Of a stretch of 64,000 nucleotides of DNA, positions 54,279 through 64,000 are shown in pieces. Below the pieces are notes generated by a model. It had not been told where the DNA came from. It worked only from the letters and a program-made list of their open reading frames with translations, and did no database searches. Every line of letters begins with the position of its first letter. The stretch's first letter is position 1. Origin of the DNA: Phascolomyces articulosus (Eukaryota; Mucoromycota; Mucoromycetes; Mucorales; Lichtheimiaceae); NCBI GenBank assembly GCA_025677815.1, contig JAIXMP010000007.1, positions 1,240,001-1,304,000 on the forward strand, written 5' to 3'. Made by a program: the position numbers and the translations under genes.

Positions 54279-54781
54279 AATATTCTTTATATATAAATAT
54301 ATCCCTTTCTCCCTTTTCCTTCCACTACCTCCCCTTCTTTATCATTACAACATCACACAATTTCACTAAACACACACACATATATTATCACACCCACTCA
54401 AATTATATATACGCTTAACAATGTTACCTCTTCTTTTTCTTTACCTCGTATTTCAAACCTTTCTTCATACTATACAATTGTCAACATGTCTTCATAGCAA
54501 CATAACACAAACAATCAAACCAAAAAATATAAATCACGAATAGTACAGAAAAAAACAATTTCGGGTATTCGGCGTGTCCTATATAAATTGTTCTCAGACT
54601 TCCTTATAGGGATAAGGCTGATAGTGGAGACAGAAAAAAAAAAAGAACATAGATCACTACTTCATCGTAATATTCCACACTACTAGTTTGTTACTTCCTT
54701 TTTGTTGTTGGCTATCTTTCTCTCCTAGTCTATTTCTTTTGTGTAAACTTACACATATCAATATTTCTTTGACAATTAACG
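54279..54781. other. Intergenic, UGP1 3' flank and next promoter
   Basis: C/T-rich 3' flank after UGP1, then A-rich sequence. No gene or RNA seen. Confidence 0.5.
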
Positions 54782-55900
54782 ATGCGGTGGCCATGGTCAA
54801 CATCAACGGTCTATACTAGCCTTAATCAATTTGCTGCTCGAGCAAGACGAAAGCCTCATATTTTAATATTTAATATTGTAAAATTGGCAGCATTGATTGT
54901 AATCCCTACAGCAATCACTTTCTTTATTATCTTTCGGGTCGACACACATGCACGCATTTACTTTCGAGATTGGCTTACTCAAGAAGAACCTATTGTGATT
55001 GAACCACTCTCCCATGATGGTACTTGCTTTAAAAATCTTCCCGTTGAATATCAAAATGGCCAATATCTCCATCATTACAACTTTATACCCGGCCATCGTC
55101 TCCAAGACGACACTTGTTTTGGCTTTGCTTCGACTGTTCGACCTTCCTCCAAAGTGACACCCGTTGATGCCGATCAAGAAGACATTGTTTTTCACACTCA
55201 TTTTACTGAGAAAAAGTTTGGTCCAACCCAACTTGCAACTGTAAAATCATTTTTGGCTACTCAGAATGATACGTCGACTCGATTAATTGTATGGCAGGGT
55301 AGTGATCAAGAATCCTTATTGTCATCCTCTTATTGGCAACAAGTGGAAAACGATCCTCGGGTCACAATTCAAGTGGTTGATAATACAAACAACGATTTGG
55401 AAATATTACCATTGGTGGCATTGAATCAATATGGTGGTGTATGGTTTGAACCATCCACGTTTTTTGTACGAGAATTGACACCTCTGATGGAGTTGGATTG
55501 GATTGCACAAGGTGATTGTTTTACAAGTGTGGAGGGAAATCCCTTTGTGCAAACAGGCATGTTGCATTTTCGACAAGATTCACCGTTTATGTGTGAAATG
55601 GTGGCAGAGGCGAGAGAAATGCAAAGAGCAAAGAAAAAAGTGGATCTATCCAAATTGTATTATCGAATTTACCAAAGGGTTTTACGGAATGGGGTCAAAC
55701 CATGGATGGTTCTGCCTTGGTGTTATACGGCACCTTCACGTTGTAAACAATCCAATAGTTTACAGAGCCCATTTACTCGTGGGGAAAAGGTGAATCGGAT
55801 ATGGCTCGATAGTATTTTTGCTTATTATTGGCGTGATCCTTCACCAGATGATCCATCCGGAGAAATCTTTGAATTACTTCAATCAAAACATAATGTATAA
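54782..55900 (+). CDS. GT32-like type II membrane glycosyltransferase fold, DxD motif missing
   Basis: Single exon, 372 residues. Residues 27-57 form a signal anchor (ILIFNIVKLAALIVIPTAIT then FFIIF) after a basic N-terminus, so the rest lies in the Golgi lumen. Motifs typical of the Och1/alpha-1,4-GalT (GT32) fold follow: IVFHTHFTEKK, LATVKSFLATQ, LIVWQGS, and LVALNQYGGVWFEPSTFFV. In active members the last block reads YGG.Y.D.D and its Asp pair binds metal-sugar nucleotide; here the positions are Glu, Pro and Ser. NPFVQTGMLHFRQDSPFMCE and MVLPWCYTA follow. It could be a catalytically inactive relative, or an enzyme using a different metal site. The protein is otherwise intact. Confidence 0.78.
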   Translation: MRWPWSTSTVYTSLNQFAARARRKPHILIFNIVKLAALIVIPTAITFFIIFRVDTHARIYFRDWLTQEEPIVIEPLSHDGTCFKNLPVEYQNGQYLHHYNFIPGHRLQDDTCFGFASTVRPSSKVTPVDADQEDIVFHTHFTEKKFGPTQLATVKSFLATQNDTSTRLIVWQGSDQESLLSSSYWQQVENDPRVTIQVVDNTNNDLEILPLVALNQYGGVWFEPSTFFVRELTPLMELDWIAQGDCFTSVEGNPFVQTGMLHFRQDSPFMCEMVAEAREMQRAKKKVDLSKLYYRIYQRVLRNGVKPWMVLPWCYTAPSRCKQSNSLQSPFTRGEKVNRIWLDSIFAYYWRDPSPDDPSGEIFELLQSKHNV

Positions 55901-56212
55901 CCTCTCTATACATATTTATTCACTTCCACACACTCTAAACGCATACGTAATATATAAAATTTGTAAATTATATACACATATAAGCCAACCATATACTCCT
56001 CACACTTTTTTTTACTTGTTTCTAATATATACACATTAAACTTTTTTTTTATTTTCACATGAAATTTTTCAATTAGTATGGAATGTACTACGACTTTCTT
56101 TTTCGGTTACGATTTTCATTAGTTTCATAAAGATGTGATAAATAATAGAAAGCTGTGAGAATTAAGGCAAAAAAAAAATTAGTTTATTTTATAATAATTA
56201 TTGATTATTAGA
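55901..56212. other. Convergent intergenic region
   Basis: 3' flanks of the GT32-like gene and kynureninase. AT-rich; nothing recognised. Confidence 0.5.
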
Positions 56213-58066
56213 TTAGGCAAAAACTTCATTCAAAATATCATCCAAGTAAGAAACGCAATGATAAACATCTGAATAAGTATTATAAAGCGGAGTAGGAGCA
56301 ATACGAATAACTGTTGGTTTACGTTCATCACAAACAACACCTCGCGCATGTAATTCATCAAAGACGGTAATCATCTTTTCAGGGAAATCCAAGGAAAGTT
56401 GACAACCACGTTCTTCTGGATTACTTGGTGTCAAAATACTGAAACGACCTGCTTGAATATGCTTTTCCAACTTGGTGATCAAAAGGTACTCAAGGTAGCC
56501 GGTCAAGTTGATGGATTTTTCACGAAGTTTAGGCATTGTTGCACTTTGGAATAATTCCAAGGAGCCCAATAATGAAGCGATATTGGTAACACTTGGGTTA
56601 CTCATTTGGTATCCAGAAGCACCTTCACTAGGTCGGAAGATGGGAGCCATTTCGAATCGATTCTTCTTATCATTACCCCACCAACCTGCTAAACGTGGAC
56701 GATCTTTGTCTTGGAAATGACCTTCATGAACAAATATACCAGCGATATTACCAGGACCCGAATTGACATATTTGTATGTACACCAACAAGCAAAATCGAC
56801 TTGCCAGTCATGAAGCTTTAATGGTACATTACCAACAGCATGAGCTAAATCCCAACCAACAACGCATCCCTAATATTTTTTTAACCCCCCAAAATCAACA
56901 ACTACTATTTTAGTATTTCTAATGTGATATTTTTTTTTGTTTTTAACTATTTTTGGATATATTTTTTTCTCGTCTGTGCATTTATCTGTCGGTGTGTTAC
57001 CTGTTCATGACCCGCTTTGGTGATCTTTTCAATATCAAAGAATTGACCAGTATAATATTGGATACCACTTAATAATACCAATGCAATTGAATCGTCTTTA
57101 CGAATAACATCAATGATATCTTCAGTACGTAAAGTAGTTTCTCCTTTTCGTGGGGCGATGGTAACCAAGGCAACGGATGGGTCGTAACCATGTAAATGGA
57201 TTTGGGATGATACAGCGTACTACAGAAACAGCGACCAGAATGACCGTGGTAAAAAAAAAGTTGAACAAATATTAGATCCTAATGTTCCATTAAACTCTGT
57301 TTTTTTCTCACGATAAAAAAAAAGCCAACAACAACAAACAAACTTACATGATCGGATGGGAAAGCCTTGGCCTCAATAACGATTTTATATCGTTTGGCAG
57401 TAGGTCGATAGAATGCTGCCATCATGGTATGAAGATTAGCAGTTAATGTGCCCATAGCAGTAACTTCACTTGATTTGGCACCGACAAGATGGGCAAGTCC
57501 CTCTTTGACAGATTCATCCATAGGAGCCCAGGGACGATTATGTGGATGACTCCAATGTCCTTCAACACCTCTTATTTAAAAAAAAATTACCCATTTCCCA
57601 AAATACCATTTAGAATCCATATGAATATAATACTCATCTTAGATTATTATTTTTTTTCTTTGTAAATAAGGTAGGAGGAATGGATCATAAAAAAAAAGTT
57701 TACCTTGAAGCCCATACGTCAAATTCTTGCATGACAAGCTCTCGAGATCGTTTTGGCATTACACCAAGTGAGTTACCGCATAAATAAATACTTGATTCAT
57801 CAAGTTTAGATTCAATTGCTTTTTATTTATTATATATATGGAATAGTTTGTTAGAAACCTGTTTGTTTATCCCTTTTTATAACTTTATTACCTTTATTTG
57901 GAGTTTCGCCACTGACATTGCGTCGAATAGGAATGGCAAACTCATTTCGGTATTTTGCTAAAGAATCTTCTTTATCAAAGTGCTCTGCAAATTCCAAGGA
58001 CTGAGACGATTTACCAACAGTGGTGGAGAGATCGGTGAAATGTTGAATTACCCAACTCGAGGACAT
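56213..58066 (-). CDS. BNA5: Kynureninase
   Basis: Five exons (58066-57892, 57818-57704, 57570-57348, 57219-57001, 56869-56213) give 462 residues. PLP fold-type I signatures: [83 protein letters not shown] (Asp binding PLP) and [15 protein letters not shown], where the Lys forms the Schiff base. Kynureninase cleaves kynurenine or 3-hydroxykynurenine to (hydroxy)anthranilate and alanine in the tryptophan-to-NAD route; it is a cytosolic homodimer. The start [17 protein letters not shown] has no targeting signal. All introns keep frame. The upstream neighbour is the TPR/F-box pseudogene, divergent. Confidence 0.95.
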
Positions 58067-58827
58067 TTTGGTGAGAGAAAAGTAAAAAAAAGTAAATGAG
58101 GGAAAAAGAAAAAGAAGTTCGCGTTATTTTATATTTTCTTCTTTTTGTAACCAAATTGATACCCGGGTGGGATAGCATCAACCAATGAAATTCCAATGTT
58201 GATAATTGTGCTTGATTTATTTTTCCGTGGCACTGTTTCGTGAAGAATAGAAAAGGATATATTCAAATAGTCAGTGATGATGTGATGATTTTTTATTCCT
58301 TCGAGTGGTTAAATGAAATGTATAAATATGATCATTGATGGTGATTCATCAGGATAACTATTATGTAAAAGATCCCTGATTCTACTCAGAGTGAACCGAG
58401 ATAGTTCATCAGATTATCTCACTCTCAAAATTTTATATCAGTATTTATATCTCGTTCATACAGATATTTCACAGTCGCATGAGTATTTTATATAATAGAT
58501 GCGATTCAATTTTGAGAAGGATCCGTTTTCATGGTCTGCAACTTTACCCTGTTAATCATTTCTTTTACCAATTTTAAAGGTGGTTTAATTTGGGCTATTG
58601 CCGAACGGAAAGGATGTGAAAGTGCCTGGAAGATTACTTCACAACAACAATACCATGCTCATATTTCATTTCATATAAAACAGTTTTAATTCCATGATAT
58701 GTTTCGAGGTGCCTGAAAATAGAAATAGGACTCCAGCCCCATTTCAGCCACATCCTCCTCCTTATATATTTTGAACTAGAACGACTCAGAACTCATTTTT
58801 AGACAATACGCAATCAATGACGACAAT
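58067..58827. other. Intergenic
   Basis: Divergent spacer between kynureninase and the F-box pseudogene. No coding signal. Confidence 0.5.
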
Positions 58828-60759
58828 ATGAGAAATCCCACTGACCCAAAAGCACCGACAATAATAACAGCAGCAGCAGCATCGTCTTCCACCTCGCCTT
58901 GGAATGAACTGTTAACATTAGCAACAGTAGCCACCAATGCACTTACCAATAAATCATTTGACAAAGGCTTGCACAGTCATCAGTTGCTATTCATTCACTT
59001 GTTAATTGACATGTCGACATATTGGAAATGCGTGCGAACGTATGGCCCAATAAAGGACGCAACGCAGAGGAATTTAAAGAAGCATGTATTGTACCAAAGA
59101 ATCCAGCTGGATATCGTCGAGCAGGAAAAAATATATTCAATGCAAGGCAATCAAAAACGCATTATTGAAATTCTTGAAAAGGGCCTTGATCATGTACCCT
59201 CCAAAGATAGCTTGTTATATCATCCTGAAGCAAGAAAAAAACAATCCCAAGGAATGGTTAAAACAACGCATCAACTTTATCGCTGCTTGTTTCTATGAAA
59301 TTGTATCATATATCATTGACATGTTAGCTTTTGACGATTTTGTATGAATATACCTGCATATCTTGCAAGTGGTTTTAGAGTTTTGTTTACATTGGAAAAG
59401 AGGTTCACGTTGATTTTGATCATGAACTCAGTATAAAAGACGAAGCTCACTTGATGCTACCTTTGACTTCAACCTATATCCAAGATCTCTCCCAATGGGG
59501 TCCAGAGTATTTCAGAATATTTCATCCTAAGTTAACTCACATTGATTCAAAAGCATGAATTTCCAAACCCTCAATCATTGGAAGTTTACAAAAATAAACC
59601 AGGATCATCATATATGCAGGTTTTTAATTTATTAATAAAGATTCACCAAGATACAATAGATTATTCACACATTAATTATAAAAAAAAAATAGGCAGCAGT
59701 AGTGATTCTGTTTTACCATCAAAAAGAGATATGAACGTTTACACAGAGATTAATAATTTGCTTCCAATTCTTTCAAGTACGTTAACTAGAAGCCTGGTGT
59801 TCATTAGCATGAGAGATAAAATTCCTTCCCTAACTACCAATTTGTCCATGTTTCCCAACTTATCTATCATTGAACTACATGATGCGGCTGAACCTGCGTG
59901 GTTTGATGGTTATCTTCTTCTGCCATTTCTCACACGACATCATCGACAAAAATCAGAATACATGTCAGCTTTGACAATGGAGCGATAGCAGATGACAGTA
60001 TTGATTTTCTTATTCGACATTCACCAGCATTAAATTATATTATTTTGTTGGTTGGATAATATACTGGCCCTATCTTATCAACAATTGAACAAAACTCTCC
60101 TAACCTTGTAACTCTGGTTGAATGGAGTATAGTTGATAAAAAACGTTGAGTACCCGATGGATGATGATGGAGGAAATGATGAAAATGATAATGATAACAG
60201 TCTGAAACGTGTGCTTCTTTGTTAACTCGTCTCAGTGTCAACTGTTGTGCGGTAGATTCATAGAGGCCATGATTCGTTACGCTGTTTATACATTGGCTTA
60301 AATTCAAATAAGGCAAAAGCACCGGAATTGCAACAATATACATACGACCTGAACTGGGATCTATTATTGACGATGACTATGAGGAGGTAGTTGCAGAAAC
60401 TATTTATTGAGTAAGCACCTTATCGGTCTGACATGGTTCTTAGTAGTGACATCACAGCTCAATTAGTTCGTTAGTTTCTAGCACTTTCAAATTTAACGCT
60501 GTATTATTTGATGGGAAAGATGAAAAAGACAGTATTTCGGATAATATATACAGTAATCGAATCCGGATATTTGAAGTATCTTAAAATCGCTTATTCATAC
60601 ATTCCTGGTCTATCGAGAATATCATATATAATACCATGCAAGAAAAACTTTCCTTGCTTGATTTGTTTGAAAATTATCGGCTGCTTTGGTGAAAGGGGCA
60701 TTCTTTTTGAAAATGTGGCAAAGATAAGAGCTCTCAAGACACTTCGCATTGAGTGTTAA
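58828..60759 (+). pseudogene. TPR/F-box/LRR gene remnant (Dia2-like architecture)
   Basis: The first frame (ATG at 58828) encodes an Ala/Ser-rich start and TPR-like helices (KSFDKGLHSHQ, DIVEQEKIYSMQGNQKRIIE, ILEKGLDHVPSKDSLLYH). After a run of seven A near 59235 the protein continues in another frame with an F-box: FYEIVSYIIDMLAFDDFV, then a stop. Later segments in further frames look like LRRs: DHELSIKDEAHLMLPL, LSMFPNLSIIELHDAA, LIRHSPALNYII, LVTLVEWSIVD and YLKYLKIAYSYIPGL. Order and content match the TPR/F-box/LRR proteins common in Mucorales, but at least three frameshifts and several stops break it. F-box proteins select substrates for SCF ubiquitin ligases. Confidence 0.6.
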
Positions 60760-62796
60760 CTAGACGAAGAAGGGATGTTCCTAGCTCAAACCAAGTTTCT
60801 TTGTATAATATGGCACTCAATCAAGAGGAAACTCAATATCTTTGTGTATTCTATACATTTGTATTCATCACCATTTAACTTTTATATATATATCATGTCG
60901 CGAAAATAAATAAAATGCAGATACTACTATGTTGCTCATATTTAGAGCAAACTGTGGTTTGATTGTTATATATTGCGTTGTTTTATTTGCAAGAATGAAT
61001 TCACTGCTGTAGCTATACAAGTGTAAAGATATGTATTCTACTCTGAAATGATGAATAAATTTACGGTACATAAAGTCGTGCTAGGAGTACGAGCTTTTTT
61101 TCATCTGAAAGGATAATTATCGAAGTTAGTAGAAAATTTTTTTTATCATATAGTTTAAACATGGGATGGCTCGAAAGATTCTTCCCTTTTAACGTAAACC
61201 CTCAAGATATTAAAAAAAACCTCATACAGAAAAATAGTCAATTAAGTTGTTAATATATATGAGGGTGAGATTGGCCAGATCAACTGGCACCGTATCACTA
61301 TGATTTTAAGGACAGAAAAAAAAAACTCGTACCGATTATGCTTAAAAACTCTTACTCTCAGCACGCCCCAACATATATTATAATATTGTAAACATATAAA
61401 ATAAAACAAAGATCAGTTTACATGTATGTGAATATACTCAAAGTCCTACCATACATTCGAACTATATCGGTCACTTTGTCCGATAATGATGTAACGAAAC
61501 CTTACTTATAATGTAGTAGAAGCCCCTTGATATCCAAGATAATTCATACCACAACACTGGTTGTTTCACTTTTCTGTAGAATGTATTAATATCAAGCATC
61601 TATTTTTGAAACGGATTTGTCCAGAACGTCTATTATGTTGGCTACTTTATTCTTTGGAAGGATTAACCGGAACACCTAATCCAGTTTGATGCAACCATAA
61701 CTTTTGCCAATAAGTATTTTTTATCTTCTCATCATATTTATTTGTAACTGTATTATTCTTGAGTCAAAAATGTGTCTGAGATTCCGCATAATTATATATT
61801 TCTCACAACAGTGTTGGTGGATGCGTTTCATTCTGTACGTACTTATTGTTTGTTAAAGAAAATAGATACTGTACATGAAATATGGTGTATGGATTTTTTG
61901 CCGATTCCTCATTTCGTTTTTTTTTTTTTTTTGAAGACTCTCTTGTTCAATATATATAGTATATTAGTCGAAAGTGACCATCAGTCAAAGATTACTTGTT
62001 AAAACGTACACTCTGTATTTTCTGTTTTTTTTTCTAAACTCATTTTGACAGAAGATGATGAATGCTGATTATTTACACAGATTTCGGTTGTATGCATAAT
62101 ATCCTATCCACCTAAACAGATATACATTGATCATTCACTCGTTCATTGTAAAGGAAAATCATTTCAATAAGGATTTTCTTTAAAAATATATAAAAGAAAT
62201 ATATTAATATTAAACGATACTACAACCCAAGAATATGAAGAATTCAAAGTGAATAGCTGATGATTTACCAGAATTCTTTACATTCTTTCTTTGCAATGTT
62301 GTAAATGTTGATCTTAATACTTACATGGCTATCACGTATTATTTGCTTTTGTCCTTTTATTAAAGACTCTTCTCAAAATATAATGAGAATGCACGCTTTA
62401 CCAAAAGCTTACTTTTTTTTATTATAAACATGATGAAAAGTATATACATATTATAATAAATATATATTAGACAAACCGTTTATAGTATCTGGCTTTGTAA
62501 AGTTGTTTACGTAGCTTCTTGGATCTTTTGTCTTTTTTTACTGCACCGTTTTCTTCTTTAAATCCGGTGCGAATTTTTTTAATATCCATTATCATATAAC
62601 ATTTAGCTAGAAGAAAACCTGATCTATGTTGATGGAAATACTATAATGATTATTAATTTTTATAGTAAAATGAACTTCAAGAATAAAATATTGTATTATG
62701 TTTCTCAGGAATAATTTCATAAATTTGAATATCATGAAATACGTAACATATCATAAAGAAAAAAAAATTTTTTTGATGATAAACTTAAAAATATTG

Positions 62797-62903
62797 TCAT
62801 AAAGATGGATGGGGTGGAACTGGAACAAGCAATGATGATGGTTTTTGCATAAAAGGTATGAAGGTGGGAAGAATCTTATTCGTTTCGTTTCCATATTTGG
62901 TTG
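62797..62903 (-). other. Possible 3' terminal exon
   Basis: On the minus strand a pyrimidine tract ending TATGTAG is followed by a 35-codon open stretch (TKYGNETNKILPTFIPFMQK ... VPVPPHPSL) and TGA. No upstream exon in phase was found. Family unknown. Confidence 0.15.
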
Positions 62904-63668
62904 CTACATAAAAAAAAAGTAGGGGGGAGGAGACGTGTACCTGATAATTATTATCATGCCATATTTCTTCATTTCAAATAACAACATCCAAAGAGGTTTG
63001 TATAGTTATATAATTACAATTTTTTAAAACGTGTAAATGAACCAACCGCAATGCGTCCTCTGAGATTTCTTTAAGTGTCGATTTTCAAGAAATATATTAA
63101 TAAAAAAAAACGTGATGCATTTAATTTACATTATGCAATTGGTGATTTATGACAACAATAAAAATATGTATTATAAAACTACATCCTATTTCAATAATAT
63201 ATAAATAATATTTGATAATATCATACTTAAAATAATAAAGTCTAGATGTTACTGTTTCACCCCTATTTAAAATCTTACATCTTCTTGATCTCGGTCTATA
63301 ACAATAATGTTCATTAACATAACTCCATCTATCAACTGCAGTTAATGGACTAAACAGAGATTTTTTTTTGGAAATGGTCAGGTGTTAAATAATTGTTATT
63401 TGTGGCGATGAAATGTTTTTTTAACACTTGAAAAATGTAAAAGCATATAACCTATTGTTAATATGCAAATTCCTCGCCCCCCCCCAAAAAAAAGGGTAAC
63501 GTGGAGATGTTTGCATTTACCGAGATTTGTAGAAGCGTGAGATTTGCTATATAAAAACTTGCAAAATATAAAATGTACATAGTACAATAATGAGGTTTTA
63601 GGACATGTTATAAACTCTCATGATAAAAAGTATAAAACTACTTTATCACATTTATATATTATATTGTT

Positions 63669-63670
<2 letters not shown>

Positions 63671-63701
<31 letters not shown>
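63671..63701. repeat. (GA)n microsatellite
   Basis: A perfect run of about 15 AG/GA dinucleotides on the plus strand. Confidence 0.9.
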
Positions 63702-63705
<4 letters not shown>

Positions 63706-64000
63706 CTTATTTGACATAAGAGGGAAATAGTTGTTAAATGGTGAAACACGATGATCTTGAAAGTAATTGTTGAGAAGAGAGAGTACACACACGTGTGCTT
63801 GTATAAGTGATTTTGTTTGGTACGTTTATAAAAAGCCGTTCTTATTAGTGTATTTATAAGCTAAATACGGTATCGTATCTTATATGTAAAGTGAACCCTT
63901 TCTACTTATGCTTGTTTTGTCTTTTGGTGGTGACACATCATATTTATGTAGTAAGTAGTAGTAGTAATATAGAATAAGGAATGCAACTTACTTCTTTTGA

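Larger units (their letters stand above)
60760..64000. other. Gene-poor right end
   Basis: AT-rich, with no intact gene I can defend. It contains a possible terminal exon (62903-62797, minus), a 40-residue basic open frame (62589-62467, minus, starting MDIKKIRTGFKEENG) and a (GA)n microsatellite. Confidence 0.4.

Overview
The window is nuclear DNA from a fungus, most likely an early-diverging, Mucorales-type mould (Mucoromycota). The evidence is AT-rich sequence, many short GT-AG introns (mostly 45-110 bp, with CTAAC/CTGAC-like branch sites and poly-T tracts), His/Gln/Asn-rich low-complexity tails, and a gene set with clear fungal or pan-eukaryotic orthologues (THO2, COQ10, CFD1, DUS4, UGP1, BNA5, IGO1, PYM). 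I see no operons, CRISPR arrays, rRNA or convincing tRNA genes. Exon boundaries were placed by hand from splice signals plus frame continuity. Coding lengths were checked for divisibility by three; only the MFS transporter has an unresolved junction.

The left two thirds (1-39 kb) is gene-dense. In order: a very large Sel1-repeat protein with a myristoylation-type N-terminus that runs off the left edge (-); an HSL-family esterase (-); an orphan 3' exon pair (+); the EJC factor PYM (+); a tail-anchored protein (+); proteasome alpha-5 (-); COQ10 (-), divergent from an arrestin-domain trafficking adaptor (+); a small candidate gene with a frame problem (-); a small two-helix membrane protein (+); a secreted EEP-type nuclease/phosphatase (+); a ThrE/Prm10 transporter (-); CFD1 (+) convergent with DUS4 (-); THO2 (-); and an MCT-like MFS transporter (-).

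The right third (39-64 kb) is sparse. Intact genes are the endosulfine IGO1 (+), a SPRY protein with PPSY motifs at both ends (-), UGP1 (+), a GT32-like type II membrane protein without the DxD motif (+), and kynureninase (-). Between them are several stretches that look like decayed or unresolved genes, the clearest being a TPR/F-box/LRR pseudogene at 58.8-60.8 kb.

Functionally this is a mix of housekeeping genes. Shared themes are mRNP biogenesis and translation (THO2, PYM), tRNA modification (DUS4), Fe-S and quinone metabolism (CFD1, COQ10), protein turnover and ubiquitin adaptors (alpha-5, arrestin, SPRY/PPxY, F-box relic), and NAD and sugar-nucleotide metabolism (BNA5, UGP1). I did not find a convincing new multi-gene system. 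The most useful leads are gene models that break expected rules (MFS junction, 19 kb frameshift, COQ10 repeat intron, GT32 without DxD) and the cluster of gene remnants in the sparse third.
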